A stretch of DNA of 64,000 bases from Paraflavitalea devenefica (GTDB taxonomy: Bacteria; Bacteroidota; Bacteroidia; Chitinophagales; Chitinophagaceae): the NCBI RefSeq assembly GCF_011759375.1, contig NZ_JAARML010000004.1, positions 248,001 through 312,000 of the forward strand, read 5' to 3'. Every line of letters begins with the position of its first letter. Position 1 is the first letter of the stretch. This document shows positions 41,498 through 50,510 of the stretch, in pieces. A program made the position numbers and the translations under genes. The notes under the pieces are model-generated. The model searched no databases, was not told the DNA's origin, and was given only the letters and a program-made list of their open reading frames with translations.

Positions 41498-41527
41498 CCG
41501 CAGAGTCCCCTACGGGAGACTCTGCGG
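41498..41527. repeat. Intergenic hairpin, family H1 copy C
   Basis: Arms CCGCAGAGTC and GACTCTGCGG are perfectly complementary. The centre CCCTACGGGA gives a C(TACG)G tetraloop, of the stable UNCG type. It lies 13 bases after the Gfo/Idh stop codon and may protect or end that transcript. Confidence 0.8.
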
Positions 41528-41607
41528 GGGATTAGTTGGAGTAAATTTATTAGTTTAGAGGTGGTGTCTTTTATAAAGCACCACCTTTATTATTAAACCG
41601 ATTGTCC

Positions 41608-43785
41608 ATGCCTGCCGCTAACCAAACCTTCCGATGGAATTTCATTGTTGTGCTACTTCTCATCATTTCGTGCAACACTCCTTCCGAAAAGCGCACTGGC
41701 TGGCCTGTATACGGCGGCAGCAAAGAAGCCATCCACTATTCTTCCTTAACAATCATTGACACCAACAATGTAACACAACTGCAACCCGCCTGGACTTATC
41801 GTACCGGTGATGCGGATACGGTACACCACTCACAGATACAATGTAATCCTATTGTAGTGAATGGTATTTTATACGGTACCTCTCCCACCCTGAAACTATT
41901 CGCCGTGGATGCCGCTACCGGAGCGCGCCGCTGGACTTTTGACCCCGCAGACTCCACCCTACAAAACAGTGTCATGCAGTTTATACTCAATAATAACCGT
42001 GGCGTCACGTATTGGTCGAAGGGCAATGACCAGCGCATCCTATATACAGCCGGCTCCTTCCTGTATGCTGTCAATGCCCTCACCGGCAAACTGATTGACT
42101 CCTTTGGCCATCAGGGAAGAGTAGACCTGCACGATGGCCTGGGCAGGAATGTGAAAGACCTGTTTGTCACCGCTACTTCACCAGGCATTGTTTATAAAAA
42201 CCTGTATATACTGGGTTCACGGGTAGATGAAGGCGCTGCGGCTGCACCGGGACATATACGGGCTTATGATGTGCGTACCGGAAAACTGCAATGGATCTTT
42301 CATACGATCCCGCAGCCCGGCGAGTTTGGTTATGATACCTGGGAAGACCCTATTGCGTATAAACATATTGGCGGCGCCAATAGCTGGGGCGGTTTCTCAC
42401 TGGATGAAAAAAGAGGTATCCTGTTTGCCCCTACCGGCTCTGCTTCTTTTGATTTTTATGGTGGCAGACGCCGGGGTGCTAACCTGTTTGCCAACTGCCT
42501 GCTGGCCCTGGATGCCGCCACCGGCACCCGCAAGTGGCATTTCCAGTTTGTGCACCATGATGTATGGGACCGTGATGTACCGGCCCCACCGGCACTGGTA
42601 ACGGTCAACAAAGATGGAGTGAAAATTGACGCCGTAGCACAGGCCACGAAGCAGGGCATGATCTATGTGTTCGACCGGGAAACCGGCAGGCCCCTATATC
42701 CCATAGAAGAAAAAGCCATTGATACGAACACCACGCTGGTGCAGGAGAAGATATGGCCTACGCAACCCATTGTATCCACACCCAAACCTTTCGTACGGCA
42801 ACGCTTCACCGCCGATGAATTGAACCCGTATTTGCCGGACAGTTCTATAGCCAGGCTGAAAAAGGAATTCTCGGGCTACCGCTATGGAGAAATGTATATG
42901 CCGCCCGGCAAACAAACGATGGTGCTGCTGCCAGGACTGGATGGCGGAGCAGAATGGGGCGGCCCTTCTTATGATCCGGAAACAGGCTACCTGTATTTGA
43001 ATGCGAATGAAATGGCCTGGCTGCTCACAATACGGGATAATAAACCGGCCACTACACAGCGGGAGAACTACGGACAGGCCGGCAGGCGCCTGTATGAAAC
43101 GCATTGCATGAGCTGCCATGGCGCCGACCGCAAGGGATCGGGCAATAATCCTTCCCTGCTGGATGCAGCATCCCGGTACAAAGAGCCCGATCTTCTTTCC
43201 CTCATCAATACCGGCCGGCGCATGATGCCTGCCTTTAATCAATTGGCAGAAGAAGAAAAAGAAGCGATCGTTTCTTTCATTGTGGAAGCGAAGGAACGGA
43301 AAAAGAAAGCATTCATGATGAAGGCAAAGTCTGTAGACAGTTTCCTCAACCTACCCTATGGTGTTACCGGCTATTATAAGTTCCTGAGCCCTGAAGGGTA
43401 TCCCGCCATCAGGCCACCCTGGGGCACTTTAACCGCCATTAACCTGCATACGGGTGAACACGTATGGAAAACCACGCTGGGCGAATATCCTGAACTGAAA
43501 GCGAAAGGCGTACCTCCTACCGGCACCGAGAATTACGGCAGCTCAGTAGTCACCGCCGGCGGCTTGTTGTTTATCGCAGCCGCCCGTGATGGCAAACTGC
43601 GGGCATTCAATAAATATACTGGCAAACTATTATGGGAATATACCTTGCCTGCCCCGGGCTTTGCCACACCGGCTGTATATGAGGCAGGCGGACGGCAGTT
43701 TATCGTGATCGCCTGCGGCGGTGGTAAGTTGGGTACACCATCCGGTGATACGTATATAGCTTTTGCATTGCCAGCAATGAAATAA
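41608..43785 (+). CDS. PQQ-dependent dehydrogenase lipoprotein with an internal cytochrome c domain
   Basis: A 725-residue protein; the ATG at 41608 is used, with an in-frame TTG two codons earlier. The N-terminal segment ends in LLLIISCNT, a lipobox. The eight-bladed propeller shows repeated GxxxWxF/Y motifs (GARRWTFDPA, GKLQWIFHT, GTRKWHFQFVHHDVWDRDVPAPP). A class I cytochrome c with CMSCH (about residues 500-504) and an axial Met in GRRMMPAFNQ is inserted before the last blade (EHVWKTTLGEYP to FIVIACGGGKLG). It oxidises sugars or alcohols in the periplasm and passes electrons to the heme. PQQ synthesis genes are not in the window. Confidence 0.9.
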   Translation: MPAANQTFRWNFIVVLLLIISCNTPSEKRTGWPVYGGSKEAIHYSSLTIIDTNNVTQLQPAWTYRTGDADTVHHSQIQCNPIVVNGILYGTSPTLKLFAVDAATGARRWTFDPADSTLQNSVMQFILNNNRGVTYWSKGNDQRILYTAGSFLYAVNALTGKLIDSFGHQGRVDLHDGLGRNVKDLFVTATSPGIVYKNLYILGSRVDEGAAAAPGHIRAYDVRTGKLQWIFHTIPQPGEFGYDTWEDPIAYKHIGGANSWGGFSLDEKRGILFAPTGSASFDFYGGRRRGANLFANCLLALDAATGTRKWHFQFVHHDVWDRDVPAPPALVTVNKDGVKIDAVAQATKQGMIYVFDRETGRPLYPIEEKAIDTNTTLVQEKIWPTQPIVSTPKPFVRQRFTADELNPYLPDSSIARLKKEFSGYRYGEMYMPPGKQTMVLLPGLDGGAEWGGPSYDPETGYLYLNANEMAWLLTIRDNKPATTQRENYGQAGRRLYETHCMSCHGADRKGSGNNPSLLDAASRYKEPDLLSLINTGRRMMPAFNQLAEEEKEAIVSFIVEAKERKKKAFMMKAKSVDSFLNLPYGVTGYYKFLSPEGYPAIRPPWGTLTAINLHTGEHVWKTTLGEYPELKAKGVPPTGTENYGSSVVTAGGLLFIAAARDGKLRAFNKYTGKLLWEYTLPAPGFATPAVYEAGGRQFIVIACGGGKLGTPSGDTYIAFALPAMK

Positions 43786-43813
43786 AAAATCCCGGCATCT
43801 GGTGTTGCCGGGA
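43784..43813 (-). terminator. Rho-independent terminator for the OmpH gene
   Basis: TCCCGGCA (43790-43797) and TGCCGGGA (43806-43813) are complementary. On the minus strand the hairpin is followed by a T-run. It overlaps the last bases of the PQQ gene. Confidence 0.8.
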
Positions 43814-43841
43814 CATGACGGACCATTAATCATAAACTATC

Positions 43842-44423
43842 TTATGGCTTGGAGCCTGCAGGCTTCGGCGCTGTTGTAGCCGGTGTTGTTCCTGCCGGTG
43901 CAGCCGGTTTAGTAAGGCTGATATTCAGTTTCTTCGCTACCAGTGGCAGCACATCATCGCCCGGAGGAAACGCGATCAGTTGCTCTTTGGAAAGAATATA
44001 AGTATAACCATTTTCTTTAGCTACGGTTTGCGTAGTGGTCACCGCTTTCTCCTGGATAGGGGCCAGCAACTCCTGCTCTCTTCTTTGTATCATTTGAGGC
44101 CCTTCCTGGTTAGTGAAGTTCACCGATTTCAGGTAAGCTTCATTCAGTTGCTTGCGCTTCACCTGTTTTTGAGCAGAAGTCCATTTGGCAGAGTCGGCCA
44201 CAAAAATACTGTCCAGCCTTTGATAGGCTTCCTGGTATTCATTGGCTTGTTGCTGTATTGCTTTTTGATAGTCGGCCATATCCTCATTGGCTTTCTTGAA
44301 TTCGGGCATGGCTACAATCAGTTCCTGCAGGCTGATATAGCCCACCTTCACCTGCGCATTCACCTTACCTGTAGTCAACAGCAGGGCCAGCGCAACAATT
44401 ACGAAAGAAAAATGCTTTTGCAT
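43842..44423 (-). CDS. OmpH/Skp-family periplasmic chaperone
   Basis: A 193-residue exported protein. Signal peptide MQKHFSFVIVALALLLTTGKVNAQ. The mature part starts with KVGYISLQELIVAMPEFKKAN, then a long helical tentacle rich in Q, E and K (residues ~45-130), the QKVKRKQLNEAYLKSVNF type region, and a return strand with YTYILSKEQLIAF. The proline/alanine tail ends in PKPAGSKP. Skp-like proteins hold outer-membrane proteins before insertion. It is separated from the phosphomutase gene by 94 bases and may share its transcript. Confidence 0.88.
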   Translation of the reverse strand: MQKHFSFVIVALALLLTTGKVNAQVKVGYISLQELIVAMPEFKKANEDMADYQKAIQQQANEYQEAYQRLDSIFVADSAKWTSAQKQVKRKQLNEAYLKSVNFTNQEGPQMIQRREQELLAPIQEKAVTTTQTVAKENGYTYILSKEQLIAFPPGDDVLPLVAKKLNISLTKPAAPAGTTPATTAPKPAGSKP

Positions 44424-44517
44424 GAGAGTTGTTTGTTAGTTGTTTTATGTAAGTCATTAAAAACAGGTAATTCGCTGCCTGAAAACAGGGCAGTTTTCTT
44501 CCTGATACAATTTCAGC

Positions 44518-46245
44518 CTATTTCAATTGCATATCTTTTATAATACCATCAATGCGGGCATTGAGCTCAGTATGCACTTTATCAAAGTTGGCGGCATTGT
44601 CCAGCTTCGTATTGACACTGAAGTAGAACTTGATCTTGGGCTCTGTGCCACTGGGACGGGCTGAGATCTTACTGCCATCGGCCAGGATGAATTGCAACAC
44701 ATTCGATTTGGGCAATTTGATCTCCCACTCCTCTCCTGTTTGCAGGTTCTTCCCTTGGCGCAATTCATAATCCAGCAGCTTCACCACCGGAGAACCATTG
44801 ATGGTTTGAGGCGGATTGCTGCGATAGGTTTCCATCATATCGGCAATCTCCTTCTGGCCATTCATGCCTTTTTTGGTAATGGAGATCAGGTGCTCTTTAA
44901 AGAAGCCATATTGCACGTACAGATCAATCAGCTTATCATATAGTGTGCGGCCTTTGTCTTTTTCATAAGCCGCCATCTCACAGAGGAAGGCTACGGCAGA
45001 TACCGCATCCTTATCGCGCAACTGGGAACCGATCATTAATCCATAGCTTTCTTCACCGCCGATCACATAGTTCTCAGCCGCTTCTTTTTCCTTGATGAGC
45101 TCGGCAATCCATTTAAAGCCGGTGAGTACATTGTAACACTTGATGTTATTCTTAGCGGCAATATTGTCAATCATATCGGTGGTAACAATTGTTTTCACCA
45201 CCATATCATTGGCCTGCGCAATGCCTTTTGCTTTGCGTGCTTCAATGAGGTAGTTGAAGGCCAGTACGGCGGTTTGGTTACCATTCATCAGCACCCAGTT
45301 GCCCTGCTTGTCCTTAATGGCAATACCTACACGGTCGGCATCGGGATCAGTACCCAGCAGGATATCGGCATCCAGCTCTTTGGCTTTCTTCAGACCAATG
45401 CTCATGGCTTCACTCTCTTCGGGATTGGGATATACTACCGTGGGGAAGTTCCCATCGGGCACTGCCTGTTCCTGTACGATGGTGACATTGGTAAATCCAA
45501 AACGCTTCAATACTTCGGGCACCAGGGTAATACCGGTGCCGTGTATGGGCGTGTACACGATCTTCAGGTCATGCTGCCGGGCAATCACTTCCGGATATAC
45601 GCTCAGGCTTTTTACCATGTTGATGTAGGCCTCATCCAATTCTTTTCCAATGAGGGAGATGTTGGCTTTGCCGCCTTCCCATTGTACATCATCCACCGAA
45701 GCGATCTTTTCCACTTCAAGGATCACATTTTTATCATGGGGCGGCACCAATTGTCCGCCATCGCTCCAATAGGCTTTATAACCATTGTATTCTTTGGGAT
45801 TGTGGGAAGCAGTACATACTACCCCGCCCTGGCATCCGAGGTGACGGATGGCAAAAGACAATTCAGGTGTAGGACGCAGCGCTTCAAAGAGGAATACTTT
45901 AATACCATTGGCGCCCATCACATTGGCTACGATCTCTGCAAAGAAGCGGCTGTTGTTGCGGCTATCATGTGCAATGGCGATGCGTATAACACCACCGGGA
46001 TATGTTTTTTTGAGGTAATTGGCAAAACCTTGTGTGGCCATGCCCACCGTATATTTATTCATACGGTTGGTGCCTATGCCCATGATACCGCGCAAACCGC
46101 CGGTACCAAATTCAAGGCTCCGGTAAAAGCTTTCTGTCAGCTCATTGGGATTTTCCGCCTGTAACTTTTTGATCTCCTCTTTGGTGGCCTGATCGAAATT
46201 GCCGGTCAGCCAGGCGCTCACTTTGTCCTGTATTGCTACATCCAT
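44518..46245 (-). CDS. Phosphoglucomutase/phosphomannomutase family enzyme
   Basis: A 575-residue alpha-D-phosphohexomutase. It moves a phosphate between C1 and C6 of glucose or mannose. The catalytic phosphoserine is in CTASHNPKEYNGYKAYW (about residue 145); the metal loop is GTDPDADRVGIA (about residue 300); the sugar loop is GEESYGL; and the phosphate-binding loop near the end is SARPSGTEPKIKFYFSV. Length fits the PgcA-like group of Bacteroidota and Firmicutes. Glucose-1-phosphate made here would also feed UDP-glucose for otsAB. Confidence 0.92.
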   Translation of the reverse strand: MDVAIQDKVSAWLTGNFDQATKEEIKKLQAENPNELTESFYRSLEFGTGGLRGIMGIGTNRMNKYTVGMATQGFANYLKKTYPGGVIRIAIAHDSRNNSRFFAEIVANVMGANGIKVFLFEALRPTPELSFAIRHLGCQGGVVCTASHNPKEYNGYKAYWSDGGQLVPPHDKNVILEVEKIASVDDVQWEGGKANISLIGKELDEAYINMVKSLSVYPEVIARQHDLKIVYTPIHGTGITLVPEVLKRFGFTNVTIVQEQAVPDGNFPTVVYPNPEESEAMSIGLKKAKELDADILLGTDPDADRVGIAIKDKQGNWVLMNGNQTAVLAFNYLIEARKAKGIAQANDMVVKTIVTTDMIDNIAAKNNIKCYNVLTGFKWIAELIKEKEAAENYVIGGEESYGLMIGSQLRDKDAVSAVAFLCEMAAYEKDKGRTLYDKLIDLYVQYGFFKEHLISITKKGMNGQKEIADMMETYRSNPPQTINGSPVVKLLDYELRQGKNLQTGEEWEIKLPKSNVLQFILADGSKISARPSGTEPKIKFYFSVNTKLDNAANFDKVHTELNARIDGIIKDMQLK

Positions 46246-46360
46246 AATAACTCTTTTTTATGTTGTGGGGGACTAATATCGTTACAATTGGTAAGATTAC
46301 AAAACAGGGCCGTATTTTTATTGTAAATTAGCCGCCAATAAGTTATCATTAATTTTGACA

Positions 46361-47401
46361 GTGCTTTCCCGCAAAATACCCATACTTAAAATACGAGCTG
46401 TCCTGATTGGTTTACTGATCACAGGAACGTTGGCGGCGCAAGAACCCTCTCTACCTCAAAAGACTCCTAATACTCCCCCACCTACTATTCCGTGGGAAGA
46501 TACTACCACCAAAAGTATTGACGCTAACCTGGGGCCGATGCACCCTCCGCCTGTACAACATCCCAATAGAAAGTGGCTGGTAGCAGGCGCCCACGCAGCC
46601 CTCTGGGGCGGTTCTTATATAGCCCTGAACAAAGCCTGGTATGCTGATTATCCGAAAGAATCATTTCACTTCTTCAATGATAACCGGGAATGGAGTCAGA
46701 TGGATAAAGCCGGCCATGTGTGGACAGCTTACCAGATGAGCCGGTTCTCGGGCGCCCTGTGGCAATGGGCAGGTCTGAACCCTAAAAAAAGCGCCTGGCT
46801 GGGCGGCATCAGCGGGGTGGCCTACCAAAGCATTATTGAGATACAGGATGGATTTTCCAGTGAATGGGGCTTTAGCTGGGGCGATATGGCAGCTAATGTA
46901 ACCGGCTCTGCCCTCTATGTAGCCCAGGAGCTGTTATGGCAGGAACAACGGCTGCAGGTAAAGATGAGTTATTGGCCCTATGATTATAACAGCCCTGAAC
47001 TCACTGCCCGCCGGAACCAGCTTTTTGGGAAAAGTATCCCGGAAAGGATGCTGAAAGATTATAATTCACAAACCTACTGGCTCAGCGCCAATCTCCATTC
47101 TTTTATGCCCGACAGCAGGCTACCCAAATGGCTCAACCTGGCCGTGGGGTATGCAGCCAAAGGTATGCTGGGCGGATACGACAACAAGTGGGTAGACAAA
47201 GCCGGCATAGTCCATAACAGGAATGATATAGCCCGTTGCAGGCATTTTTACCTGAGCCCCGATATAGACCTCACCAAAATAAGAACGAAGAGTAAATTCC
47301 TGCGCTCTGCCTTTTTTGTGCTTAATATGATCAAGATACCTGCCCCTGCGTTGGAGCTTAGTTCGAATGGGAAGTTCCGGGGACATTTAATTCACTTCTG
47401 A
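46361..47401 (+). CDS. DUF2279 (YfiM-like) exported protein
   Basis: About 347 residues. No ATG lies before residue ~60; the GTG at 46361 or the TTG at 46355 must be the start. The sequence then gives a signal peptide (IRAVLIGLLITGTLAAQ), a proline-rich stretch and the DUF2279 core: FNDNREWSQMDKAGHVWTAYQMSRF, KKSAWLGGISGVAYQSIIEIQDGFSSEWGFSWGDMAANVTGSALY. These conserved His/Trp/Asp positions suggest an outer-membrane or lipid-facing role. The function of the family is unknown. TAATTTTG at 46350-46357, a -7-like match, overlaps the start region. Confidence 0.8.
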   Translation: MLSRKIPILKIRAVLIGLLITGTLAAQEPSLPQKTPNTPPPTIPWEDTTTKSIDANLGPMHPPPVQHPNRKWLVAGAHAALWGGSYIALNKAWYADYPKESFHFFNDNREWSQMDKAGHVWTAYQMSRFSGALWQWAGLNPKKSAWLGGISGVAYQSIIEIQDGFSSEWGFSWGDMAANVTGSALYVAQELLWQEQRLQVKMSYWPYDYNSPELTARRNQLFGKSIPERMLKDYNSQTYWLSANLHSFMPDSRLPKWLNLAVGYAAKGMLGGYDNKWVDKAGIVHNRNDIARCRHFYLSPDIDLTKIRTKSKFLRSAFFVLNMIKIPAPALELSSNGKFRGHLIHF

Positions 47402-47406
47402 CAGTA

Positions 47407-47736
47407 TTAATCTACAATCAAAAGCTGGCAACCTGTTTGGGTAGAAGAACGGTGTGGCTCGCTATTATCGCCCACAAGATAGGTCATGCCTGCAGTGAGT
47501 TTGAAATGGCGGCCATCTTCCAGTTCTGTATCCATTTCTCCTTCCAGGCAATGGAGCACATGGCCTTTACTGCACCAGTGATCGGCTATATACCCGGCAG
47601 AATAAGCAACCCTGCGTACACGGATGTTACCCATAAACAGCACCTGCCGCACCACCGTACCTTGTTCACCAGGCAGCTCTTCGCGGGGAATAGCAGTCCA
47701 GTCAATGGTTTGGAAGTTGAACGGGGGTATCTCCAT
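47407..47736 (-). CDS. Small cupin of the DHCW-motif type
   Basis: A 109-residue single-domain cupin. The central ADHWCSKGHVLHCLEGEMDTELEDG carries the D-H-x-C and H residues after which the family is named, followed by GMTYLVGDNSEPHRSS with a second His. The metal ligand set is therefore present. Function unknown. It is 10 bases downstream of the membrane Fe-S protein gene and is co-transcribed with it by inference. Confidence 0.82.
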   Translation of the reverse strand: MEIPPFNFQTIDWTAIPREELPGEQGTVVRQVLFMGNIRVRRVAYSAGYIADHWCSKGHVLHCLEGEMDTELEDGRHFKLTAGMTYLVGDNSEPHRSSTQTGCQLLIVD

Positions 47737-47746
47737 TACGGTTGTT

Positions 47747-49069
47747 TTACGCTTTCAGTTCTTCTGCCCATTTATCTCTGTCATCCGGACTGAATTTCCA
47801 GGGGGCAAAGTTGTTTTCGATATTGCCAAACATGCCATTCCATTCCTGGGGCGCATTGCTTTCTTCCATGATAAGGGAGCGGCGCAGTTCGAGGATGATT
47901 TCCAGTGGACTAATGCTGACAGGACATTCTTCCACACAGGCATTGCAGGTGGTGCAGGCCCTTAATTCTTCCGTGGTGATATAGTTGTGTAATAACGTTT
48001 TGCCGTCGTCTTTAAATTCCCCGTTGGTATTGATGTTCTGTCCTACTTCTTCCAGCCGGTCGCGGGTATCCATCATGATCTTACGGGGTGAAAGGGCTTT
48101 ACCGGTCTGGGTGGCTGGGCAAGCACTGCTGCAGCGGCCGCATTCGGTACAGCTATAGGCATCCATCAGGTTGCGCCAGCTAAGGTCCATCACATCTTTA
48201 GCGCCGAATTTTTCAGGTGGTGTAGCGTTGGTAGGCGCCAGTTCAGGCTGCATGGCGTACAATACTTCATGCTGTATCTCCGGCATATTGCGCATCAGTC
48301 CCTTGGGTTCCAGACGGGTATAATAGGCATTGGGAAATGCCAGTAAGATGTGCAGGTGCTTGGAGTATGGCAGGTAATTCAGGAAAGCAAAGATGCCGAG
48401 GATGTGCAGCCACCAGCAGGCACGCTCTACTGCCACCAGTGCTTCATTGCTAAGCCCGTTCAGGAGAGGATGCAGCCATTGTGAAAAGGCAAAATTGCCG
48501 GTGATATGCTCTGCATAGTGCCCATAACCGCGGGATTGTAATAAGGTATCTGACGCATTGAGGGTAAGGAAGAGCGTCATGAGGATGATCTCGGTAATGA
48601 GGATGTAATTGGCATCACTCCGGGGCCATCCATCCAGGTCCTTACTGATGAAGCGTTTTAATTTAAGGATATTCCTGCGGGCCAGGAAAGCTACGCACAC
48701 AGCAATCACTCCTATTGCCAGGAACTCAAAGGCATTAATGAGGAAGGTATAAAAACCTCCCAGCCAGCCGGCAAACAGGCGGTGTGTGCCAATGACGCCA
48801 TCAATGAATATTTCCCCTACTTCGATATTGATAATGATAAAGCCTGCATAGATGATAAAGTGCATGAACGCCACCAGCGGCCTGCGGAACATTTTCTTTT
48901 GCCCTAAAGCCAGCAGGAATACGTTTCTCCACCGATCGGACGGATGGTCATTATAGGGCTCGTCTTTGCCCAATAGAATGTTCCTACGGATCTGAATGGC
49001 CTTACGGGAAAACAACCAAACGGCCACAACGGCCGCAATAACAAACAATATCTGCTGCAGGTATGACAT
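47747..49069 (-). CDS. Membrane-anchored 4Fe-4S oxidoreductase (HdrC/GlpC-like)
   Basis: A 440-residue protein. Residues 1-~230 hold five or six membrane helices resembling the cytochrome-b-like part of nitrate reductase gamma or HdrE. Residues ~300-400 hold two 4Fe-4S sites: CTECGRCSSACPATQTG and CTTCNACVEECPVS. It would pass electrons between the quinone pool and a soluble partner. The CCG-domain protein at 54734-55510 is the type of partner usually encoded next to it, but here it lies 5.7 kb away. Confidence 0.85.
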   Translation of the reverse strand: MSYLQQILFVIAAVVAVWLFSRKAIQIRRNILLGKDEPYNDHPSDRWRNVFLLALGQKKMFRRPLVAFMHFIIYAGFIIINIEVGEIFIDGVIGTHRLFAGWLGGFYTFLINAFEFLAIGVIAVCVAFLARRNILKLKRFISKDLDGWPRSDANYILITEIILMTLFLTLNASDTLLQSRGYGHYAEHITGNFAFSQWLHPLLNGLSNEALVAVERACWWLHILGIFAFLNYLPYSKHLHILLAFPNAYYTRLEPKGLMRNMPEIQHEVLYAMQPELAPTNATPPEKFGAKDVMDLSWRNLMDAYSCTECGRCSSACPATQTGKALSPRKIMMDTRDRLEEVGQNINTNGEFKDDGKTLLHNYITTEELRACTTCNACVEECPVSISPLEIILELRRSLIMEESNAPQEWNGMFGNIENNFAPWKFSPDDRDKWAEELKA

Positions 49070-49238
49070 GCCTTATAGATTGGACAGCGCGAAGATAAGC
49101 AAGGTTTCAGGATTTGCAGGTCTATAACCCGGATATTCCCCTATAAGTAGTTCACAGGCAACTCACAATGGTGCTTTTATGCGGGTTTCTACAAGAAACT
49201 TTCATGCCGCGGGATGGTACGGCCTGGGTAACTGCAAA

Positions 49239-49268
49239 ATTGCTATTCCGTCGCAATTTGTATTTTAG
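49239..49268 (+). promoter_or_regulatory. Candidate promoter for the PRTase gene
   Basis: ATTG (49239-49242) and TATTTTAG (49261-49268) are 18 bases apart. Each is one base from the TTTG / TAnnTTTG consensus. The ATG follows at 49289. Confidence 0.3.
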
Positions 49269-49288
49269 CGTCCTGAAACTTTAAATGA

Positions 49289-49783
49289 ATGGCAAAGAAC
49301 TATATCCTGGATGCAGATACAGCCAACAGGAAGATGCAACGGATGGCGTATGAGATTGTAGAGAATAACCTGGAAGAGCGCCAGCTTATCCTGGCTGGTA
49401 TCCGGGAGAGCGGCAGCGTGATAGCCCGCAACATACAGCAATTGTTGAAGCAGATCAGCGACCTCCCCACAGAGCTGATCACGATCGCGCTGGACAAAAA
49501 GAAACCTGCAGAAGTTATCGTAAGTCCTTCCCTCGATTTTAACGATAAAGTGGTGATCATTATTGATGATGTGGCCAATAGCGGCAAAACACTGCTCTAT
49601 GCCATGAAGCCCCTCCTGGCCTTTCATCCGCGGAAGATCCAGACACTGGCGCTGGTAGAACGCACCCACAAAGCCTTCCCGGTAAGTACTGATTATGTGG
49701 GTCTCTCTGTAGCTACCACTTTACAGGAACATATTTTTGTAGAAACGGAAGGAGAACAAGTGAAAGGCGCTTATATGGAGTAG
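49289..49783 (+). CDS. Phosphoribosyltransferase-fold protein (PyrR/PRTase type)
   Basis: A 164-residue cytoplasmic protein. The PRPP-binding loop is VVIIIDDVANSGKTL (about residues 91-105), preceded by LAGIRESGSVIARNIQ (PPi loop). The size and pattern match PyrR-like and uracil/hypoxanthine PRTases of Bacteroidota. Whether it makes UMP, regulates pyr genes or salvages a purine cannot be told; no pyr genes are near. It is monocistronic, followed by an inverted repeat and the convergent LysE gene. Confidence 0.8.
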   Translation: MAKNYILDADTANRKMQRMAYEIVENNLEERQLILAGIRESGSVIARNIQQLLKQISDLPTELITIALDKKKPAEVIVSPSLDFNDKVVIIIDDVANSGKTLLYAMKPLLAFHPRKIQTLALVERTHKAFPVSTDYVGLSVATTLQEHIFVETEGEQVKGAYME

Positions 49784-49793
49784 AAATGTCAGG

Positions 49794-49837
49794 CTGAGCC
49801 TGTCGAAGCCGTCTTAAGCACCCTTCGACAAGCTCAG
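49794..49837. repeat. TGAGC-TGTCGAAG inverted repeat
   Basis: CTGAGCCTGTCGAAG (49794-49808) and CTTCGACAAGCTCAG (49823-49837) form a 15-bp stem with one wobble. It lies between convergent genes. This word (CTTCGACAAGCTCAG) is widespread in bacterial intergenic repeats. Confidence 0.75.
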
Positions 49838-49852
49838 GGCAACAATAATTAT

Positions 49853-50500
49853 CTACAGCTTCTCCGCCGGGTCTTTATGCCGCCACATACGCCAGCCTTG
49901 GATAATAGCGGTAATGGCGAAGATGCCACCAATGATCCAGTTCACCACATTTTCGTTGGCATTCAACCGGTCTAGCATCAGGTGACCGCCATAGATGAAG
50001 ATACAATTACCGATGAAGGTGCCGGTACCTATGCCCAATATATACATATTGTAATGATCACTCTGAGGCAGTAAGACTTTTTTGGTAAATAATACCGTAC
50101 TCCATCCAAACCAGAAAGGTATCTGCATGGGGTTGACCGCGCTCATGGTGATGCCCAGGAAAAAACGGTGCATGGTGCTGCTGAGGATCACGTTCTTTCC
50201 GGAACCAGACGGATGAGCTGCCGCTACAAATGTGGTAATGGCCAGGGCAGTAATGATGAGCAGGGTAAGCCATTCCAGCCAGCGGAACAGCCTCTTTTGT
50301 TTGCGCACCCAATCCATGGCCACCAGTGATAGCCGTACATATACCATCTCTACCAGCAAAGCACCCAGGGCAAAATAGAGGGCGGGCCGTATGCCATCCG
50401 TGACCGAGATCTGCATAGCAGCCACATTCAGGGTACCCAGGGGTAAGGTCCCTAAAAAACTAATAAAAAGACCCGTACAAAGTATGCGTAACAGTTTCAT
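49853..50500 (-). CDS. LysE-family amino-acid exporter-like protein
   Basis: A 215-residue membrane protein with about six hydrophobic segments. LGTLPLGTLNVAAMQISVTDG near the N-terminus and the GALLVEMVYVRLSL helix match the LysE/RhtB group, and MSAVNPMQIPFWFGW holds the conserved Asn-Pro. It should export an amino acid or a similar compound; the substrate is unknown. It starts 11 bases after the ATP-grasp gene stop, as the last member of the four-gene DinB-NRDE-ATP-grasp-LysE unit. Confidence 0.82.
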   Translation of the reverse strand: MKLLRILCTGLFISFLGTLPLGTLNVAAMQISVTDGIRPALYFALGALLVEMVYVRLSLVAMDWVRKQKRLFRWLEWLTLLIITALAITTFVAAAHPSGSGKNVILSSTMHRFFLGITMSAVNPMQIPFWFGWSTVLFTKKVLLPQSDHYNMYILGIGTGTFIGNCIFIYGGHLMLDRLNANENVVNWIIGGIFAITAIIQGWRMWRHKDPAEKL

Positions 50501-50510
50501 GTTGTCGTAA

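Noticed and set aside
45274-46164. Open frame of 296 codons on the plus strand
   Set aside because: Antisense to the phosphomutase gene with its intact active-site motifs.
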